The notes below the pieces were generated by a model. The model ran no database searches and was not told the origin of the DNA. It saw nothing but the letters and a program-made list of their open reading frames with translations. Below are positions 1 to 5,806 of a stretch of DNA of 6,071 nucleotides, one piece after another. The first letter of the stretch is position 1. The number at the start of each line of letters is the position of its first letter. The stretch lies in contig JAPKXV010000299.1 in the NCBI GenBank assembly GCA_026394635.1, forward strand, positions 1 to 6,071. The letters are read 5' to 3'. This DNA comes from Methanoregula sp. GTDB lineage: Archaea > Halobacteriota > Methanomicrobia > Methanomicrobiales > Methanospirillaceae. Both the position numbers and the translations under genes were made by a program.

Positions 1-168
1 GATGAGATCGCCCGCCAGCGCTATACCTACAATAACATCTCGCAGGAGTTCAACACCATGATGGATACCATCCCGTCAAACTTTATCGGGCGCCTGATAG
101 GGCTCATCAAACTCGAGTACCTCCAGTTCGAGGAAGCGATCAAGACCCCCCCGAAAATCGAGTTCTAA
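1..168 (+). CDS. lemA: LemA family protein, 3' end only
   Basis: The open frame runs in from the left edge and ends at TAA, giving the last 55 residues of a LemA-family protein. The visible part has the family's C-terminal pattern: a helical stretch beginning DEIARQRYTYNNISQEFNT, then the conserved PSNFIGRLIGL segment (PSN-L-I-x-x-hydrophobic-G in the family) and a closing KTPPKIEF, like the usual AP-K-V-x-F ending. LemA proteins are normally about 180-200 residues, with one N-terminal membrane anchor followed by a helical bundle; the anchor lies outside this window. Their biochemical role is not established. The next gene starts 12 bases after the stop and is a DUF2207 protein, the usual partner of LemA, so the two are probably co-transcribed and act together at the membrane. 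The family call is confident; the molecular function is unknown. Confidence 0.9.
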   Translation, partial: DEIARQRYTYNNISQEFNTMMDTIPSNFIGRLIGLIKLEYLQFEEAIKTPPKIEF

Positions 169-180
169 AGGGTAATTGTT

Positions 181-2010
181 GTGGGCGAAACACGGCAGCT
201 TGCATGGCTTGTAGGGATCTCCCTCTTACTGGGGGTTATCGGGCTTATTATCGTCACTATTACACCCCCGTTGTTTGAAGGAAACCTTGTTGTTGACCGG
301 TACGAAGCGGTGCTCTATGACAACGGCACACTCACCGAACAGTACACCTATGATGTGAAAAGTTCCGGCCAGTACCGGATGCTGTACCGGTCATGGGAAG
401 CACCGCTTACGCTCAACGGTACGACAAAAGCAAACATCCAGTTTGTTGCGATGCAGGAACCTGCGGGAACTATCGGATATGTAAAAGACTCCAGTGGCAC
501 GGTGACTATCCCGCATGCAACCCAAACGCCCTCCGCTGCATATACCATAGCATCCCTTGCAGAATGGGACGAGATCGGGATATTCAAACCATCGTATTTC
601 GATGCAGGAACATATACAACCCGGTACACCTATGCACTTCATCCCCCCATAGAATCCGATACATACAATTCCCATCTTAACCTGAAACTTGCGGGAGAGT
701 CACATATCCCATACCGTAATGTCAGGATCACCATCCCCTCCCCGTCCATCGATACTGTCTATGCGTATCCCCCGATGCTGAATGTTGCGGAATCGGGAAA
801 TACCTATATTATTAGTGGCAGTGTTTCAGAAAACGAGATCCTTGCCATAGAACTCCTGACAGGAAAAGAAGCATTTTCAGGAATGCAGGCGTTCCGAACA
901 CCGGTAAATGACGTGAAAGGAAAGACCGGGTCTGCCGCATTCTGGTATAATATCTCCTATTACGGGGCAATGGCGCTCAACCTTCTCTCAAAGCTCTCGG
1001 TCCTCCTGATGCCGCTTGTCTTTGTTCTCATCTACAACCGGTATGGCAGGGAGAAAGAGTACGGGGTGCCGGCATACCTGAGCACAATCCCAAATCTGGA
1101 CCTTAAGCCTTGGCAGGTGAACCTCCTCTTCAAAGACGATGCAATGGATTTTGATGAGGATGGTTATTATGCGACGCTCCTCGACCTGCACCGGAAAAAG
1201 ACCATCAATATTACGGAAAAACCCGGGGGTAAAGGAGTTGAAATCCGGGTCCTTTCAGGCACATCCGCGGATCCCTACGAACAGCGGGTCCTCAATTTCG
1301 TTGCGGGGGTGTCTGAGAACGGGGTGCTTGATACCACGCAAATTGAGGCATTGGCAAAAGATGCCCGGACAAATACCGCTTCCGAAGAAAAAGCCCTGAA
1401 GTACCAGCGGATGCTCAAGGATGTCACCGGACGGGCGGACCCGGCGCTCCCGGCCCAGTATATTGTTGACGGCAGGGAGCATATTGTCCCCGTCCTGCTT
1501 CTGGCAATCGTGCTGCTTGCCGTATCCATCATCCTTGTATTCGTGCTGCCTATGCAGTCTGCCCTGATCATTCCGGCAGTAGTGCTCTACGCAATCGTGC
1601 TTGTCCAGACGATAATCGCAGTTTTTGCCCCGTCCACCCTCTTTGGTCACTGGAAGGACGACCGCTATAAGGAAAGACTGGAATGGGAGTCATTTGCCCA
1701 TTTCCTCTCCGACCTTGCGATGATGAAGAAGTATTCACCTGCGGACCTCCCGATGTGGGGTGAATGGCTCGTGTACGGCACGGCACTTGGTGTGGGCGAA
1801 AGTGTGGAACGCGCGATGAAGGCGCTCAATGTCAGCATACCCGATACAGGAGTTCCCGTTGGTGTTATGGGGATAAACCATGCATTTGTTCCGCTCATGA
1901 CCTTTACCCCGCCGAGTCATGGAGGCTCCGGGGGGCATGGCGGGTTCGGGGGCAGCGGCGGCTTTGGTGGTGGTGGGGGTTTTGGCGGCGGCGGCGCGGG
2001 CGGGAGGTAA
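181..2010 (+). CDS. DUF2207 (YciQ-type) membrane protein with Gly-rich C-terminal tail
   Basis: A 609-residue membrane protein in the order typical of DUF2207/YciQ proteins. Residues 8-28 form an N-terminal membrane segment or uncleaved signal. Residues about 30-255 form an extracytoplasmic beta-rich domain. A second span at about 262-285 leads into YNRYGRE (285-291), the landmark of this family. A soluble part (about 300-430) contains DGYYATLLDLHRKKTI. Two more spans lie at about 435-456 and 460-483, followed by the conserved WKDDRYKERLEWESFAHFLSD region (491-511). Residues 579-609 are almost entirely Gly with Ser, His and Phe, as is common at the C-terminus of this family. The start is GTG at 181, with a weak AAGGG/GGTAAT ribosome-binding match just upstream; there is no better in-frame start. 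It directly follows lemA, and the pair is often found together in archaea and bacteria. The function is not established; a role in envelope assembly or stress is inferred. Confidence 0.9.
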   Translation: MGETRQLAWLVGISLLLGVIGLIIVTITPPLFEGNLVVDRYEAVLYDNGTLTEQYTYDVKSSGQYRMLYRSWEAPLTLNGTTKANIQFVAMQEPAGTIGYVKDSSGTVTIPHATQTPSAAYTIASLAEWDEIGIFKPSYFDAGTYTTRYTYALHPPIESDTYNSHLNLKLAGESHIPYRNVRITIPSPSIDTVYAYPPMLNVAESGNTYIISGSVSENEILAIELLTGKEAFSGMQAFRTPVNDVKGKTGSAAFWYNISYYGAMALNLLSKLSVLLMPLVFVLIYNRYGREKEYGVPAYLSTIPNLDLKPWQVNLLFKDDAMDFDEDGYYATLLDLHRKKTINITEKPGGKGVEIRVLSGTSADPYEQRVLNFVAGVSENGVLDTTQIEALAKDARTNTASEEKALKYQRMLKDVTGRADPALPAQYIVDGREHIVPVLLLAIVLLAVSIILVFVLPMQSALIIPAVVLYAIVLVQTIIAVFAPSTLFGHWKDDRYKERLEWESFAHFLSDLAMMKKYSPADLPMWGEWLVYGTALGVGESVERAMKALNVSIPDTGVPVGVMGINHAFVPLMTFTPPSHGGSGGHGGFGGSGGFGGGGGFGGGGAGGR

Positions 2011-2036
2011 TCCCCCCAGCCTCTGCCGTCACGAAG

Positions 2037-2057
2037 GATGCGAGCTCCCGACGCATC
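2037..2057. terminator. Small hairpin in the convergent gap
   Basis: GATGCG (2037-2042) and CGCATC (2052-2057) form a 6-bp perfect stem with a 9-base loop, 27 bases after the stop of the DUF2207 gene. No T-run follows it directly, so on its own it is a weak terminator. It may protect the mRNA 3' end or act with the longer hairpin just downstream. Confidence 0.35.
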
Positions 2058-2064
2058 GGAATAA

Positions 2065-2102
2065 TTCTTAAAATCCCTATTTAGTTACCCGGATTTTAAG
2101 AA
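2065..2102. terminator. 12-bp perfect inverted repeat, probable bidirectional terminator
   Basis: TTCTTAAAATCC (2065-2076) is exactly complementary to GGATTTTAAGAA (2091-2102), with a 14-base loop. It lies in the 125-base gap between two converging genes, 54 bases after the plus-strand stop and 33 bases after the minus-strand stop. On the minus strand a run of six T (2115-2120) comes shortly after that gene's stop. Archaeal termination depends mainly on T-rich tracts, so the T-run may do the work for the minus-strand operon while the AT-rich stem serves 3' end protection or plus-strand termination. The pairing is seen directly; the function is inferred from position. Confidence 0.6.
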
Positions 2103-2135
2103 GTCCATTTGTATAAAAAATTGAAGCATTGATAC

Positions 2136-3419
2136 TTATTCAAGGAAGTGGTGGGTTAAGTTCATCACATCCCGGTACGGGATAACGCCGACAAGCCGGT
2201 TGTTCTCATCCGTGACCGGAAGTGCCCGGAAATCGTACCGTGCGAAGCTCTGCGAGGCCTCCTTGAGAGTACTTTGCGTTGAAAGGCTGATCACGTTCTC
2301 GACCATGATATCCTGTAAGAGCGCCCTGTCATCAGCCTGAAGCAACTCCTTTAAGTCGATGACACCGAGAAGGGCATCCTGGGTGTCCACGACATACACA
2401 TACATGATCACGTCCTTGTCCCGGGCATGCCGCGGGTAATCGTTCTGGACATACTCGACCGTCGTCTCGGGTGAGAATTTCAGGATCTTCTGCGTTGTGT
2501 AGTGGATGACTTTCTCTTCCTGTCGTTCGAGAATAGCGTTCACTTTTTTTGCATTTTCAGGTTGAACCGCTTCAAGGATTTCCCGGGCATCTGCGTGAGG
2601 GAGGACTGAGAGGACATCGGCTGCCTGCCCCGGGGTCATGTCGTTGAGCAGCTGGACTACTCTCTCTTTGTTTAACGACGAGATGATGTCCCGCTGGATC
2701 GATGGTTCGATCTCTTCGAGCGTATCAGATGCCTGCTCGTTATCAAGCGAGGAGAAGACCATTACGCGCTGGTCGTGGTCGAGTTCTTCAAGAATGTCGG
2801 CGAGGTCGACCGGGTGTATGTCCGCAAGGGTTTCCTTGAGAACTTTCAGTTTCACGTCGCCTTTGAAACTGCTGATATGGGAGGGGAGCGGCTGGACGTA
2901 CATCCACGAGATCATCTGCTCATCCCTCTCGCTCGCGGAAGGGTACAGGATTTTAGCAAGCGGCCGCAGACCCAGCCTGCGGAGCCGTGCGATCCTGCCC
3001 GTATCCACATCCGTCACGTAAAATTTTTTGTTCCGGAGAATGAGCCGGATGTCGTACACAATCTCGACCTCATTCTCTTCAAGGTCGATGATCTTTTTGT
3101 CCATGACATAATCCCGCAACAGGATTGCGTCGTCAGCGGGCTCTGCTTCATAGGGTTTGATATCTTCTATCTCGACAACGATCCCTCGGCTGGCTACGGT
3201 GGTTACTTTTTCCCAGGGGATCAACAGACTCGGGTTTCCGAACGAGCGTGTCACAAACAAGAACTTTACTTCCGGGATCTTTGCGGTCTCTACGATGACA
3301 AGGTCTGCGAGTGCACCGATTTTTTTCCCGGTCCGCACCACCGGTGAATTCAGAATGTCAGAGAGGAAGATCTCCCGGTCTGCCGGTTTTGCTCCACCGG
3401 TTGCTGGTTCGTTTTGCAT
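2136..3419 (-). CDS. Soluble MgtE-like sensor: PRC-barrel x2, MgtE N domain, CBS pair, no pore
   Basis: A 427-residue protein with no membrane segment, so probably cytoplasmic. Residues about 18-90 resemble a PRC-barrel (SDILNSPVVRTGKKIGALAD, then LLIPWEKV), and about 98-165 a second, more diverged one ending in RLRRLGLRP. Residues about 195-300 are an MgtE N domain: helical repeats opening with IHPVDLADILEELDHDQRV and continuing DTLEEIEP and MTPGQAADVLSVLP. Residues about 305-427 are two CBS domains, with YVVDTQDALLGVIDLKELL (342-360) and FRALPVTDENNRLVGVIPY (397-415). In MgtE channels this N-plus-CBS module binds Mg2+ and closes the pore when Mg2+ is high; here the five-helix membrane domain is absent. 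It is the last gene of an operon with an Nramp-like transporter and a small membrane protein, so it probably senses cytosolic Mg2+ and regulates that transporter. ATG at 3419 is supported by a strong ribosome binding site. The domains are secure; the partner is inferred. Confidence 0.88.
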   Translation of the reverse strand: MQNEPATGGAKPADREIFLSDILNSPVVRTGKKIGALADLVIVETAKIPEVKFLFVTRSFGNPSLLIPWEKVTTVASRGIVVEIEDIKPYEAEPADDAILLRDYVMDKKIIDLEENEVEIVYDIRLILRNKKFYVTDVDTGRIARLRRLGLRPLAKILYPSASERDEQMISWMYVQPLPSHISSFKGDVKLKVLKETLADIHPVDLADILEELDHDQRVMVFSSLDNEQASDTLEEIEPSIQRDIISSLNKERVVQLLNDMTPGQAADVLSVLPHADAREILEAVQPENAKKVNAILERQEEKVIHYTTQKILKFSPETTVEYVQNDYPRHARDKDVIMYVYVVDTQDALLGVIDLKELLQADDRALLQDIMVENVISLSTQSTLKEASQSFARYDFRALPVTDENNRLVGVIPYRDVMNLTHHFLE

Positions 3420-3423
3420 TGTT

Positions 3424-3433
3424 CCACCTCACC
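3424..3433 (-). promoter_or_regulatory. Strong ribosome binding site for the MgtE-like gene
   Basis: Read on the minus strand this is GGTGAGGTGG, with GAGGTG five bases before the ATG at 3419. It matches the archaeal Shine-Dalgarno consensus twice over (GGTGA and GAGGTG) and fixes the start. The TGA stop of the upstream small gene (3429-3431) lies inside it, so translation of the two genes is probably coupled. Confidence 0.8.
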
Positions 3434-3635
3434 TTAATAATGTCCAGAATTTATAGCCAAGCAATATGACGAGAAGGACAAGGTATACCCGTAGGAACAG
3501 AAGAGCGATCTTCACGCCCCGGGACATTTTGATCCTCGGTTTCGCATACTTCTGGTTGATCTCGGTGATCTTGTCCGTCCATCCCCGGATCACTCCGCCG
3601 ATCCGCGTTCCGAATATACTTTCAATGGTTACCAC
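3429..3635 (-). CDS. 68-residue single-span membrane protein between transporter and sensor
   Basis: A small gene starting with GTG at 3635 and ending in TGA, 68 residues long. GAGGTG lies five bases before the GTG, the same sequence and spacing as at the next gene. The first 40 residues are polar and basic (GTRIGGVIRGWTDKITEINQ, then KYAKPRIKMSRG). Residues about 41-64 form one strong membrane span (ALLFLRVYLVLLVILLGYKF). The basic stretch just before the span suggests the N-terminus is inside the cell. It starts 23 bases after the transporter's stop and ends 9 bases before the sensor's start, so it sits tightly inside the operon. I do not recognise the family. Position suggests an accessory subunit that anchors the soluble sensor to the membrane or modulates the transporter; that is inference. 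It could be missed by annotation because of its size, its GTG start and a longer open frame that extends antisense-like into the transporter's 3' end in another frame. Confidence 0.72.
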   Translation of the reverse strand: MVTIESIFGTRIGGVIRGWTDKITEINQKYAKPRIKMSRGVKIALLFLRVYLVLLVILLGYKFWTLLR

Positions 3636-3640
3636 AAAAA

Positions 3641-3646
3641 CACCTC
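3641..3646 (-). promoter_or_regulatory. Ribosome binding site deciding the GTG start of the small gene
   Basis: GAGGTG on the minus strand, five bases before the GTG at 3635 and within the 23-base gap after the transporter's TAG. The reading frame is open further upstream but offers no ATG start with a comparable site, so this motif is the main reason for choosing GTG at 3635. Confidence 0.7.
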
Positions 3647-3658
3647 TGACTCCCGTTC

Positions 3659-4927
3659 CTACACAAGCAACTCCGGAAAGAGCGTTGTAATGCCATACAG
3701 GGTCGAAAGCACGATAATCGCGATTACGATGGTTGCACCCGCCATGTTCTGAAGCGTCGTATTCCGGTATTTCCCCATAATTTCCTCGTTGTTCAGGAGC
3801 AGGATCAGGAACACGAGTGCAGCAGGGAGCAGGGTGACGGCTATTACCTGCACAAAGAGCGTTATGAGCACGAGAGGTGCGTTGGGGATCAGTACGACTG
3901 TACCGGCACTGACGAGCGCAAAGAGGTAACAGGCATAGAACCACGGGGCCTCGCGGATCTTTAAATTGAGCGAATGCGCCCACCCGAAAACTTCACCGAA
4001 TGCCCATGAACTCGCAAGTGAGATGCAGATCGCACCGAGGAATCCGGCGTCAAAAAGCCCGATTGCGATAAATGTTCCGAGCCACGGGTTCGTACCCATC
4101 ATGATGGCTGCTGCCTGCGCTGCGCTCTCGACCTCTGAACCATACAGCACGGTACCGGCCACGACAACAAGAAAGATCGCGACGATGACGGTGAATGCAG
4201 ACCCGATCAGGGTATCCATCTGCCCCCAGGGGATGTCTTTCTCCTTCATACCCTTGTCCACCACGGCGCTCTGCTGGAAGAAGATCATCCACGGGGCAAT
4301 GGTTGTACCGATATTTGCCATTAAAAAGAAGAACAGCGTTCCGTTAAACCCCCCGGGAAAGTGGGGAATAAGCCCGACACTAATCACTTCACTGACGGAA
4401 GGGTGCACAAGAAACGCGGCAGGGATATAGATGAGGTTGAGGGCGGCAAACAGGATGGCGATCTTCTCCCATGTCCAGTACCTTCCCTGTAGCACCATGA
4501 GCATCATGACTATCGAAACGATAATGATAGTAATGACCGGCGGGACATGAAAGATGGCGAGCGCCGCCGTCATCCCGATGAATTCGGTAATCAGGGTCAG
4601 CCAGTTGACGAGGGCGAGGTCTAAAAACGAGAACCACCCCCAGAAGGAACCGAACGCGTCAAAGATCGCTTCTGCATGACCCCGTTTTGTAACGGCACCA
4701 AGCCGCACGGTCATTTCCTGAACCACATAGGCGACCGGCAGGAGCAGGAGCAGAAACCATATGAGCCCGTACCCGTACTTTGCCCCGGTCACGGTATATG
4801 TGGTAATGCCGCCGGCGTCGTTATCTGCAAGCATCACGATGAGGCCGGGACCGGCAAGAAGAAGATAAATCTTTAAAGCTTTTACAAACCGGCGATATTT
4901 GTAAAAAAAAGTTGAACCAAAATCCAT
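3659..4927 (-). CDS. Nramp-related divalent metal transporter, probably Mg2+ (NRMT/NMgt-like)
   Basis: A 422-residue polytopic protein with about 11 predicted spans, the length and fold of the Nramp (SLC11) family. The first span carries GPGLIVMLADNDAGG (26-40): the essential Asp is kept (D37), but the classical DPGN reads DAGG, with an extra acid at D35. The sixth span has TTIAPWMIFFQQS (208-220), so the classical MPHN reads APWM. The metal-selecting Met becomes A211 and the proton-linked His becomes W213. In the third span, TLITEFIG (111-118) keeps the Glu (E115) but has Leu at the place of the conserved Asp. Classical Nramps are proton-coupled Mn2+/Fe2+ importers. This residue pattern instead fits the Nramp-related Mg2+ transporters, which lack the soft Met ligand and, as I recall, proton coupling. 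The MgtE-type sensor in the same operon supports Mg2+. The fold is certain; the substrate is inferred. The start ATG at 4927 has only a weak ribosome binding site. Confidence 0.88.
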   Translation of the reverse strand: MDFGSTFFYKYRRFVKALKIYLLLAGPGLIVMLADNDAGGITTYTVTGAKYGYGLIWFLLLLLPVAYVVQEMTVRLGAVTKRGHAEAIFDAFGSFWGWFSFLDLALVNWLTLITEFIGMTAALAIFHVPPVITIIIVSIVMMLMVLQGRYWTWEKIAILFAALNLIYIPAAFLVHPSVSEVISVGLIPHFPGGFNGTLFFFLMANIGTTIAPWMIFFQQSAVVDKGMKEKDIPWGQMDTLIGSAFTVIVAIFLVVVAGTVLYGSEVESAAQAAAIMMGTNPWLGTFIAIGLFDAGFLGAICISLASSWAFGEVFGWAHSLNLKIREAPWFYACYLFALVSAGTVVLIPNAPLVLITLFVQVIAVTLLPAALVFLILLLNNEEIMGKYRNTTLQNMAGATIVIAIIVLSTLYGITTLFPELLV

Positions 4928-4950
4928 CAGTCACATCCAGATTTTGCCAT
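4927..4950 (-). other. Possible 7-codon leader ORF overlapping the transporter start
   Basis: On the minus strand an ATG at 4950 opens a frame encoding MAKSGCD and stops at a TGA whose last base is the first base of the transporter's ATG (TGATG). Such an overlap can couple translation, and the transporter itself has only a poor ribosome binding site. The leader ORF also lacks a convincing one, so chance is quite possible. Confidence 0.25.
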
Positions 4951-5022
4951 AACATTTACCGGATCCAGCCCCAGTACAGGTTTATCAGTCAGAAACCCCG
5001 ACTAATTGATAGTAAATTGTAC
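4928..5022 (-). other. Putative structured 5' leader of the transporter operon
   Basis: If the TATA-like box at 5046-5053 is used, transcription starts near 5020 and leaves a leader of roughly 90-100 bases, long for an archaeal mRNA. Within it GGTTT (4979-4983) can pair with AAACC (4993-4997), and AGTACA (4973-4978) can pair with TGTACC (5018-5023) through five Watson-Crick pairs and one G-U, enclosing the first stem. The pairings are short, and I see no match to a known riboswitch class. Confidence 0.25.
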
Positions 5023-5045
5023 CTCCAAGTAAATCTCTGTCCACG

Positions 5046-5053
5046 TATAATAA
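5046..5053 (-). promoter_or_regulatory. TATA-like box for the transporter operon
   Basis: On the minus strand the sequence reads TTATTATA, preceded by CGAAATTC, which could serve as the purine-rich BRE. It lies about 120 bases before the transporter's start codon and next to the inverted repeat at 5058-5082. It is the best TATA match on this strand in the divergent gap, but the AT-rich surroundings make the call tentative. Confidence 0.45.
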
Positions 5054-5057
5054 GAAT

Positions 5058-5082
5058 TTCGTGACGACTTTCCGATCACGAA
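5058..5082. promoter_or_regulatory. 7-bp inverted repeat between the divergent promoters, candidate operator
   Basis: TTCGTGA (5058-5064) and TCACGAA (5076-5082) are perfect inverted copies with an 11-base spacer, so the half-site centres are 18 bases apart, close to two helical turns. It covers the likely BRE of the minus-strand promoter and lies just upstream of the plus-strand TATA-like box. A dimeric repressor bound here could control both the metal transporter operon and the PPC gene. The symmetry is seen directly; the regulator is unknown. Confidence 0.45.
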
Positions 5083-5100
5083 TCTAAAAAAGTAAAAAAA

Positions 5101-5108
5101 TACTATTA
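5101..5108 (+). promoter_or_regulatory. TATA-like box for the PPC-domain gene
   Basis: TACTATTA follows an A-rich stretch (5086-5100) that could act as BRE. Transcription would begin about 25 bases downstream, near 5130, leaving a leader of about 30 bases before the ATG at 5159. The same A-rich stretch reads as T-rich tracts on the minus strand, which could stop antisense transcripts leaving the PPC gene. Confidence 0.4.
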
Positions 5109-5158
5109 TCGGGAGATCCAGCCAAAACCATATGACCTAGAGAAGGGAACCTGATACT

Positions 5159-5737
5159 ATGCAATACGCGGAGGGGCAGATCGGCAGGGTCTTTGTTGTG
5201 CGCATCGATGACGGCGAGGATTTTCTCGTCTCGATGCGCCGGTTCATAACCGACAAGGACATTCAGTCCGGGTCTGTCATTTTCCTTGGCGCGTTAATGA
5301 ACGGGAGGATGGTAACCGGTCCTGAGGAGCCGGTCATCCCTCCGGTCCCCCACTTTGTCATGTTCGAGGGGGGTTGGGAGGTGTTCGGGGTGGGCACGAT
5401 CTATCCGGGCGAAGACGGGCCGCGCCTCCATTACCATGCCTCTGTAGGGCGCGCCGGCCATGCCCTTACCGGCTGCCTGCGGGAGAAAGCGACGACCTAT
5501 CTTATCGTTGAGGCAGTCATCCTGGAATTTACCGGCCTGCAGGGAAGACGCGAGTTCGACGAACACACCCAGATGAACCTTCCAGTTTTTGGCAATAAAG
5601 AGAAGGAAGATGAAGGCAAGAAACCCTCCAAATCCCCACAGACTCCGCCTGATTCCACAAAGGCACCAAAACCCGAACCCAAGGATGAGATGCCCACCGG
5701 GCTGGCAGATATCATACGGGACCTGACCCAGCGCTGA
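5159..5737 (+). CDS. PPC/DUF296-domain protein with charged, proline-rich C-terminal tail
   Basis: A 192-residue soluble protein. Residues about 7-127 are a PPC domain (plant and prokaryote conserved, DUF296). It opens with GRVFVVRIDDGEDFLVSMRR (9-28), continues with SGSVIFLGALMNGRMVTGP (37-55), and contains the conserved LHYHASVGRAGHALTGCL (90-107) and VEAVILEFTG (117-126). His91, His93 and His101 form an HxH-x7-H set that may bind a metal, as I recall from structures of archaeal relatives. In plants the domain accompanies AT-hooks in DNA-binding proteins; free-standing prokaryotic members form trimers, and their role is not settled. The tail from about 146 to 178 is rich in Lys, Pro, Glu and Ser and probably disordered, ending in a short helix-like LADIIRDLTQR. 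Free-standing members are usually about 140 residues, so the tail is an addition. The gene diverges from the metal transporter operon; shared control is possible but unproven. The start has only a weak GAAGGGA upstream. Confidence 0.85.
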   Translation: MQYAEGQIGRVFVVRIDDGEDFLVSMRRFITDKDIQSGSVIFLGALMNGRMVTGPEEPVIPPVPHFVMFEGGWEVFGVGTIYPGEDGPRLHYHASVGRAGHALTGCLREKATTYLIVEAVILEFTGLQGRREFDEHTQMNLPVFGNKEKEDEGKKPSKSPQTPPDSTKAPKPEPKDEMPTGLADIIRDLTQR

Positions 5738-5751
5738 TCCCCGCATCACCG

Positions 5752-5756
5752 TTTTT
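5752..5756 (+). terminator. Short T-run after the PPC gene
   Basis: Five T residues, 14 bases after the TGA, without a clear stem before them. Archaeal RNA polymerase can stop at T-tracts of this length, and the next gene appears to have its own promoter, which fits an end here. The evidence is weak. Confidence 0.3.
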
Positions 5757-5771
5757 AACACCCCGGAATTA

Positions 5772-5779
5772 TTTATACT
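5772..5779 (+). promoter_or_regulatory. TATA box for the YgiQ-type gene
   Basis: TTTATACT is a good archaeal TATA match, preceded by CGGAATTA as a possible BRE. Transcription about 25 bases downstream would start around 5800, only a few bases before the ATG at 5807. The mRNA would then be nearly leaderless, in line with the missing ribosome binding site. It is the clearest promoter in the window. Confidence 0.6.
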
Positions 5780-5806
5780 ACAGGTTCACATGCTGATCAT
5801 CTCACC

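Noticed and set aside
1915..2007. GGC/GGT-rich tract as a DNA repeat element.
   Set aside because: It encodes the glycine-rich tail normal for DUF2207 proteins and needs no other explanation.
2136..3419. Calling this gene a full MgtE magnesium channel.
   Set aside because: It has the MgtE N domain and CBS pair, but nothing after the CBS domains and no hydrophobic segment, so it cannot form the pore.
3429..3983. A 184-residue minus-strand open frame covering the small gene and the transporter's 3' end.
   Set aside because: Its first two thirds lie in another frame over the transporter's membrane segments and show no protein-like pattern. Only the last 68 codons, after the GTG with its own ribosome binding site, look real.
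3659..4927. Naming the transporter mntH, a proton-coupled Mn2+ importer.
   Set aside because: The MPHN and DPGN motifs that define that function are replaced by APWM and DAGG.
4928..5158. An M-box type Mg2+ riboswitch.
   Set aside because: The leader is too short for that class and I see none of its conserved core; only short generic stems are present.
5294..5761. A 155-residue minus-strand open frame opposite the PPC gene.
   Set aside because: It is a shadow of a well-supported gene, with no ribosome binding site or recognisable domain.
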